Assembly (NCBI GenBank): GCA_002256345.1 | Contig: NKIY01000002.1 | Location: forward strand, 744,001 to 808,000 | Direction: 5' to 3' | DNA from: Bradyrhizobiaceae bacterium PARB1 | Lineage (GTDB): Bacteria; Pseudomonadota; Alphaproteobacteria; Rhizobiales; Xanthobacteraceae | DNA: 64,000 nucleotides | Part shown: positions 62,568 to 64,000 of the stretch, piece by piece | Numbering within the stretch: position 1 is the stretch's first letter | How the letters are laid out: every line of letters begins with the position of its first letter | Program-made: the position numbers and the translations under genes | Notes under the pieces: generated by a model | Databases searched by the model: none | What the model was told of the DNA's origin: nothing | What the model saw: the letters and a program-made list of their open reading frames with translations, nothing else

Positions 62568-64000
62568 TCACCGACGGATTGGCGCTCCGCCTGCCCTATC
62601 GTCTAGACGAATTTCCGTGCTGGTTCGTTTCGCGCCTCGCCGCGCGCAACGGACGCCCCACGAAAGCCTTCGCTGCGGACATGGGCCTGGACTCGCGGCG
62701 CATCGTCGACGGTCAAGCCGACGCGGTCGAGCGTTTGGCCGCGCTGGGCGATGTCCGTTTGACCGACCTGATGCACGAAACGCAGATCAGGGGCGTTGAC
62801 GGAAGCTATGCGCTCCGGGATCAGGAATTGCGGACAGCCGATCTGCGCCGGTCGAGGATCCTGATCTGTCCGGAATGCCTCGCGGACGACATTGCTTCGT
62901 CAGATCTGCCACCGTCGCAGGCCGCCTATGGGCGCATGACGTGGACGCTCGCCAACATCCGGACCTGCGCCATCCACGGGCTCGCGCTCATGGAGGTCGT
63001 CAAGGACGTCATCTCCCATAACTTTCCCGACTGGTGCGAGCATGTGGCGTCGGCGCTGAAGAATTTGCCGAAGCTGGCCGCGTCCGCAGCCCGCCGCCCC
63101 GCATCAACCCTCGAAACCTACATCTCCGACCGGCTGGAAGGACGCCCTACCAGCAGCTGGCTCGATCGCTTCCCCTTGTTCGCGGCGTGCCACGTCGCCG
63201 AGACGATGGGCGCCGTCGCCTCGTTCGGCACGCGGGTCAACCTAAGGAAGCTCTCCGAAGATCAGCGCTACGTTTCCGGTCACGCCGGTGCCGACATCGC
63301 CGCCGGGGGTGAAAGTGCAGTCGTGTCACTCCTGTCCGACCTGCACCGGACCTATCTCGACAAACGAACCGGCGACGCCGCTACCGCCCAGGGCGTGTTC
63401 GGCAGGCTGTACACCGTTCCAGCCGGTGGCATGGTCGGTCCCGCCTACGATCCCCTACGGTCGGTGATCCGCGGGTATCTGTCGGACCGTTTCGCGCTTG
63501 GTCCCGGCGACCACGTCTTCGGCTCGCCGGTTCCGGAGCGACGGTGGCACAGTGTGCGCACAGCATCGAAAGAGTACGGCCTGACGCCGAAGCGGTTGCG
63601 CAAGATCGTCCAGGCGGAAGGCTTGATCTCCGATCCGTCTCTACCCGATCGTGACGTTCTGTTCGACGCTCAGATCGCCGACCGGATCTTCAGGCGCGAG
63701 CAGGATATGATCAGTCGCAACTCGGTCAGAGGCTACATCAATGCCAGCGTTACAATGACGAGGGTCCTCATAGACGATGGCTTCATCCCGCTTCACGCCG
63801 CCGGGGCGGGAATGAACAATTTCTGCCTGAAGTCGGAGATCGACGCTCTGATGACCAGGCTCACATCGTCCGCAGACCCGGTTTCCGCCACACCGGGAGG
63901 TACCGCACCGATCGCACAGGCGGCCAAGCGATCCTATCGGCCGTCGGGGACGATCATCCGCCTCATCCTCGAGGGCGGTCTGGCATGGGTCGGACGCCTG
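62564..64000 (+). CDS. tniQ: TniQ/TnsD-like target selector, partial (runs off right edge)
   Basis: 479 codons visible without a stop. N-terminal LRLPYRLDEFPCWFVSRLAARNG is the TniQ signature, followed by the zinc finger ILICPECLADD, then TCAIHGLAL (C..C, C..H). Later segments have helix-turn-helix-like stretches (SVRTASKEYGLTPKRLRKIV; TMTRVLIDDGFIPLH), consistent with target-DNA recognition as in TnsD. The target site cannot be deduced. ATG 62564 overlaps the tnsC stop (ATGA). Confidence 0.88.
   Translation, partial: MITDGLALRLPYRLDEFPCWFVSRLAARNGRPTKAFAADMGLDSRRIVDGQADAVERLAALGDVRLTDLMHETQIRGVDGSYALRDQELRTADLRRSRILICPECLADDIASSDLPPSQAAYGRMTWTLANIRTCAIHGLALMEVVKDVISHNFPDWCEHVASALKNLPKLAASAARRPASTLETYISDRLEGRPTSSWLDRFPLFAACHVAETMGAVASFGTRVNLRKLSEDQRYVSGHAGADIAAGGESAVVSLLSDLHRTYLDKRTGDAATAQGVFGRLYTVPAGGMVGPAYDPLRSVIRGYLSDRFALGPGDHVFGSPVPERRWHSVRTASKEYGLTPKRLRKIVQAEGLISDPSLPDRDVLFDAQIADRIFRREQDMISRNSVRGYINASVTMTRVLIDDGFIPLHAAGAGMNNFCLKSEIDALMTRLTSSADPVSATPGGTAPIAQAAKRSYRPSGTIIRLILEGGLAWVGRL

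Larger units (their letters stand above)
51799..64000 (+). mobile_element. Tn7-family transposition module (continues past right edge)
   Basis: A co-directional gene set with tnsA, tnsB (DD35E), tnsC (AAA+) and tniQ, plus degenerate TnsA and TnsC paralogs and a soluble FtsH-like protease. Gene order, overlaps and shared composition suggest one element. No terminal inverted repeats, TnsB-binding repeats or target duplication could be identified, so the given limits are those of the gene set, not of the transposon. Confidence 0.75.

Overview
The window reads as DNA from a GC-rich alphaproteobacterium, most likely of the Bradyrhizobium/Rhodopseudomonas group. The strongest signs are a large Omp2b-type porin, an Omp25/31-type small beta-barrel protein, several small Gly/His-rich exported proteins and a DUF2171 protein, all of the kind common in that family. 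No rRNA, tRNA or CRISPR array was recognised. Both ends cut through genes.

Left part (1-8.2 kb, minus strand): four tightly packed genes (C5-cytosine methyltransferase, two large proteins of unknown fold, and a very large DEXH helicase running off the left edge) match the druM-druF-druG-druE order of a type II Druantia anti-phage system. A decayed RelE-like toxin fragment, a MarR regulator and a hybrid sensor histidine kinase follow.

Middle part (12-48 kb): a run of small stress-type proteins (PRC-barrel, hypothetical miniproteins). Then a Fic protein gene wedged between an intact Phenol_MetA_deg-type outer-membrane gene and a decayed copy of its 3' end. Next come a PhoD-like phosphatase, outer-membrane proteins, an RHH/PIN-like toxin-antitoxin pair and small exported proteins. 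From 26 to 40 kb there is a long minus-strand metal-resistance block. It holds czcC-czcB-czcA with a small exported accessory protein, an OpgC-type membrane protein, an unknown membrane protein, a CDF exporter, a stray flgF-like gene and a Zn/Cd/Pb P-type ATPase. A cupredoxin, an acyltransferase, a porin, a MarR regulator, a DedA protein, a methyltransferase and several very small Cys/His-containing proteins follow.

Right part (48.5-64 kb): a minus-strand cassette (small regulator, two nucleoside deoxyribosyltransferase-like proteins, and a nucleoside-phosphorylase-fold protein with an unknown N-terminal half) is divergent from a long plus-strand array. That array is an unusual Tn7-family transposition module with tnsA, tnsB (DD35E), tnsC and tniQ (cut by the right edge). 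It also carries two degenerate TnsA-like paralogs, two degenerate TnsC-like paralogs without a Walker A motif, a soluble FtsH-like AAA+ zinc protease, and a predicted structured antisense-strand small RNA just upstream of the tnsA-side genes. This module is the most unusual feature of the window. The enzymatic core would cut and paste DNA, while the catalytically dead paralogs and the protease look like added regulatory or target-selection parts. The Druantia system and the nucleoside cassette would be natural cargo, but no transposon ends could be identified, so membership is an inference.
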